A stretch of 22,224 bases of DNA, taken from Ornithinimicrobium sp. Its GTDB lineage: Bacteria; Actinomycetota; Actinomycetes; Actinomycetales; Dermatophilaceae. Shown here in pieces: positions 20,329-22,224 of this stretch (position 1 is its first letter; every line of letters starts with the position of its first letter). The stretch is from the NCBI GenBank assembly GCA_030145965.1, contig JASKZT010000061.1, forward strand, positions 1-22,224, in the 5' to 3' direction. The notes below the pieces were generated by a model that did not search any database, was not told the origin of the DNA, and saw only the letters and a list, made by a program, of their open reading frames with translations. The position numbers were made by a program, and so were the translations under genes.

Positions 20329-21207
20329 TCAGACCATGAGCTCGGCGAGCACGTGCGGGACGCGCGAGGACAGCTCGCGGGCGAGGAAGCCGGTGGGCCC
20401 GAGGTCGGCCGAGAGCCGGTCGCCCGCGCTCCCGTGGAGGTGCGACCCCCAGACCGCGGCCTGCGCCGGGTCGGCGCCGCGGGCCAGCAGACCGGCGACG
20501 ATCCCCGCCTTGACGTCGCCAGACCCCGAGGTGCCCAGCGCGGGCCCGCCGACCGCACCGCGCCACGCCCGTCCCTCGGGCTCGACCGTCCAGGTGACCG
20601 GGCCGCCGCAGGACACGCAGCACCCGGTCCGCCGAGCCAGCTGGAGCGCGGCCTCGCGGGGGTCGTCCCGGACCCGCGCGTCGTCCCAGCGCAGCGTCCG
20701 CGCGAGCTCGCGCAGGTTGGGTGTGAGGACGGCCCGGCCGGCCAGGTGCCGGAGGACACCAGGGTCCTGGGTCACGGCGGCGAGGGACAGCGCGTCGACC
20801 ACCACCGGCCCCTGCAGACCGGCCAGCACCTCGGCGGCGAGGTCGCCCGCCGGGAGGGGGGAGCCCATCCCCGGGCCGATGAGCACGGTGTCGCCCTCAC
20901 CCACCAGGTCGACGACGTCGGGGGCGGCGTCGGCGGCCAGCTCGCCGTCCTCACGCTCGGTCAGGCCCCTGACCCACGTCTCGGGCATCGCGACCGCCAG
21001 GTGGGTCGCGGTCGAGGCCACCGTCGCCACCCGCACCTTGCCGGCGCCGACCCTCAGGGCGGCCTCCGCGGCGAGCATGACCCCGCCCGGGTTGGCCCTG
21101 CTGCCCCCGACGACGAGGAGACGGCCCCGGGACTCCTTCTCCCCCTGCAGCTCCGGCAGCGGCCACTCCCGCAGCAGGTGCGGCGTGACGACCTCGAGCG
21201 CGCTCAT
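20329..21207 (-). CDS. nnrD: ADP-dependent NAD(P)H-hydrate dehydratase (stand-alone)
   Basis: The enzyme repairs damaged NADHX/NADPHX by dehydrating it with ADP (or ATP). It is 292 residues of ribokinase-like fold: LLVVGGSRANPGGVMLAAEA (about 31-50), VGAGKVRVAT, VLIGPGMG (108-115), VVVDALSLAA, the LTPN loop (161-164) and the catalytic GTSGSGD (D231) with VKAGIVAGLLARGA. The epimerase (NnrE) domain often fused in bacteria is absent. Where the family usually has a VLKG segment, this protein reads GCCVSCGGPVTW, losing the Lys and gaining three Cys (C196, C197, C200). ATG 21207 overlaps the phosphatase stop (ATGA) and has GGAGGAGG 7 nt upstream, so the two form an operon. Confidence 0.9.
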   Translation of the reverse strand: MSALEVVTPHLLREWPLPELQGEKESRGRLLVVGGSRANPGGVMLAAEAALRVGAGKVRVATVASTATHLAVAMPETWVRGLTEREDGELAADAAPDVVDLVGEGDTVLIGPGMGSPLPAGDLAAEVLAGLQGPVVVDALSLAAVTQDPGVLRHLAGRAVLTPNLRELARTLRWDDARVRDDPREAALQLARRTGCCVSCGGPVTWTVEPEGRAWRGAVGGPALGTSGSGDVKAGIVAGLLARGADPAQAAVWGSHLHGSAGDRLSADLGPTGFLARELSSRVPHVLAELMV

Positions 21208-21974
21208 CCCAGGTCCTCCTCCCCGCGCGAGGGCTCGTGCGTGACGTGCTCGCCCGCGCGGTCGACGGCGCCGGTGTCGCCGTAGACGACGAGGCTCAGC
21301 CCCTTCGGGCCGGGTCGGTAGACCGTCGTCGAGCAGTTGGCCAGCGGCGCCGTGCGGTCGGCCCGGAGGACCTCCGCCTCCTCCAGCCCCTCGAGGGCGA
21401 CCCGGAAGCTCATGATCGTGGCCTGGTGGGAGAAGACCCACAGCCGCTGACCGGCATACCGCTCCTGCATCTCGAGCAGCATCTGGCGCACGCGCAGGAC
21501 GACGTCGGCCCAGCTCTCGCCGCCCGGAGGCCGGTAGTAGAACTTGCCGACGCGGGAGCGGCGCTCGGACTCGCGGGGGTAGTCCTGCTGGATCCCGATC
21601 CAGGTCAGCCCGTCGAAGGCGCCGAGGTCGCGCTCGCGCACGCGCTCGTCGACGACGAGCGGGACGTCGAGGCCCGCCACCGCGATCTCCGCCGTGGCCC
21701 GTGCGCGCCGGTAGGGCGAGGCCACGACGACGGTGGGCCGACCGTCCGGCGGCAGCGCGTGCAGGTGCTCGTGGAGGGCCTGCGCCTGCTGCCGCCCGGT
21801 GTCCGAGAGCGGCACGTCGGCGTCCCGGACGTCGAGGTCGAGGCGTGGACGACCGGCCTCGACGGCGGCCCGGTCGGCCACGTTGCCCTGGCTCTCGCCG
21901 TGGCGCACGAGCACCAGCTCGGCGACCCCGCGCTCGGCGGACGCGGCCTCCATCGTGCTCCGTTCAGCCACCAC
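21204..21974 (-). CDS. Histidine phosphatase family (phosphoglycerate mutase-like) protein
   Basis: A 256-residue cytoplasmic phosphohydrolase of the histidine phosphatase superfamily. The catalytic VRHGESQGNV (phospho-His near residue 24), SPYRRARATAEIA, the acid pair region VRERDLGAFDG and the second His in FSHQATIMSF are visible, with RPPGGESWADVVLRV between. Conservation of RYGESQGN-type motifs and length suit a broad-specificity phosphatase more than glycolytic mutase, and the substrate is unknown. GTG 21974 lies 7 nt after a TAGGCT box, giving a leaderless start; ATG 21953 with a GGAG upstream is the alternative. Its TGA overlaps nnrD, so it may serve a linked metabolite-repair role, which is speculative. 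Confidence 0.9.
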   Translation of the reverse strand: MVAERSTMEAASAERGVAELVLVRHGESQGNVADRAAVEAGRPRLDLDVRDADVPLSDTGRQQAQALHEHLHALPPDGRPTVVVASPYRRARATAEIAVAGLDVPLVVDERVRERDLGAFDGLTWIGIQQDYPRESERRSRVGKFYYRPPGGESWADVVLRVRQMLLEMQERYAGQRLWVFSHQATIMSFRVALEGLEEAEVLRADRTAPLANCSTTVYRPGPKGLSLVVYGDTGAVDRAGEHVTHEPSRGEEDLG

Positions 21975-21981
21975 GTCTCGG

Positions 21982-21987
21982 AGCCTA
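21982..21987 (-). promoter_or_regulatory. Leaderless -10 box TAGGCT for the phosphatase-nnrD operon
   Basis: TAGGCT on the minus strand is followed by 7 nt and GTG 21974, with no ribosome binding site between. It faces away from the parE promoter about 50 nt away. Confidence 0.5.
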
Positions 21988-22035
21988 GGACCGGTCCCCG
22001 CCGTGCGCCTGCCGGAGGCTGTCGCACCCGCGCGT

Positions 22036-22041
22036 TACCCT
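22036..22041 (+). promoter_or_regulatory. -10 box TACCCT upstream of parE
   Basis: TACCCT lies 40 nt before the parE GTG. Transcription would start near 22047-22049, where a GTG opens a 12-codon frame. No clear -35 is visible. Confidence 0.45.
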
Positions 22042-22046
22042 GCCGG

Positions 22047-22085
22047 GTGCAGACACCGACGACGAGTGGAGCCAGCAGCCCGTGA
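22047..22085 (+). CDS. Possible 12-codon leader ORF coupled to parE
   Basis: A GTG 5 nt after the TACCCT box opens the frame [12 protein letters not shown] and ends at TGA 22083-22085, which overlaps the parE GTG at 22082 (GTGA). If the transcript begins at this GTG it would be a leaderless small ORF feeding ribosomes to parE. The 5-nt spacing is slightly short, and so small a frame can arise by chance. Confidence 0.3.
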   Translation: MQTPTTSGASSP

Positions 22086-22224
22086 GTACCAGCACCGACT
22101 ACTCCGCGCGCCACCTGCAGGTCCTCGAGGGGCTGGAGGCGGTCCGCAAGCGCCCCGGCATGTACATCGGGTCCACCGACAGCCGCGGTCTCATGCACTG
22201 CCTCTGGGAGATCATCGACAACGC
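22082..22224 (+). CDS. parE: Type IIA DNA topoisomerase subunit B, ParE/GyrB-like (3' end outside window)
   Basis: Only the first 47 codons are visible. They encode the start of the GHKL ATPase domain: [38 protein letters not shown] and the ATP-binding start IIDN. The wording [11 protein letters not shown], rather than the LHHLVYEVVDN of GyrB, favours the actinobacterial topoisomerase IV-type subunit. GTG 22082 is chosen because the sequence before it is not in frame with a better start, with GGAG 10 nt upstream. The product pairs with a ParC/GyrA-like subunit to relax or decatenate DNA. Its partner and C-terminal domains are not in the window. Confidence 0.88.
   Translation, partial: MSTSTDYSARHLQVLEGLEAVRKRPGMYIGSTDSRGLMHCLWEIIDN

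Overview
The window is very GC-rich, with dense, mostly GTG-started genes and many stop/start overlaps, which points to a high-GC actinomycete. The class II DAHP synthase, the PASTA-type Ser/Thr kinase beside an Rv2175c-like DNA-binding protein, a polyprenyl diphosphate synthase, a DUF3040 protein and a SigK/RskA pair suggest Micrococcales, perhaps Intrasporangiaceae or Ornithinimicrobiaceae. The family is inference from gene content. I saw no rRNA, tRNA, insertion sequence, phage gene or CRISPR array.

Layout. (1) 1-2757, plus strand: the 3' part of a class II DAHP synthase overlapping an L-threonine aldolase by 4 nt, then a small molybdopterin oxidoreductase with its own leaderless promoter. 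(2) 2784-6114, minus strand: a LysM lytic transglycosylase followed by a PASTA-repeat Ser/Thr kinase. Both are cell-wall related. (3) 6286-9826, plus strand: the Rv2175c-like DNA-binding protein, divergent from the transglycosylase, then a GNAT acetyltransferase, a membrane protein joining a VanZ-like domain to a GH15 domain, and methionine aminopeptidase. (4) 9864-10964, minus strand: the polyprenyl diphosphate synthase, convergent with map and separated from it by a bidirectional hairpin. This part recalls the M. tuberculosis aroG-pknL-Rv2175c-idsA2 neighbourhood, but no mptA is present.

(5) 11125-17867, plus strand, is the most interesting region. A well-formed promoter overlaps a perfect actinobacterial LexA (SOS) box. 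It is followed by DUF6504, a SAV_6107-type HEPN protein, an error-prone DnaE-type polymerase (DnaE2), catalytically intact DinB (Pol IV) and a DUF3040 membrane protein. This looks like a DNA-damage-induced translesion synthesis operon. It resembles the mycobacterial ImuA'-ImuB-DnaE2 mutasome, but with an active Y-family polymerase and two poorly characterised small proteins in place of ImuA'/ImuB.

(6) 17834-19245: sigK and its anti-sigma factor rskA, overlapping by 4 nt. (7) 19334-21974, minus strand: a DUF456 membrane protein, a DUF7455 zinc-ribbon protein, and a two-gene operon of histidine phosphatase and NAD(P)H-hydrate dehydratase. (8) 22082 to the end, plus strand: the first 47 codons of a type IIA topoisomerase B subunit (ParE-like), preceded by a possible 12-codon leader ORF.

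No gene-free stretch exceeds 300 nt. The longest (10965-11222) holds the divergent promoters of the polyprenyl synthase and the SOS operon. A recurrent theme is a TANNNT box 6-7 nt before the start codon, which marks leaderless transcripts and fixes several starts.
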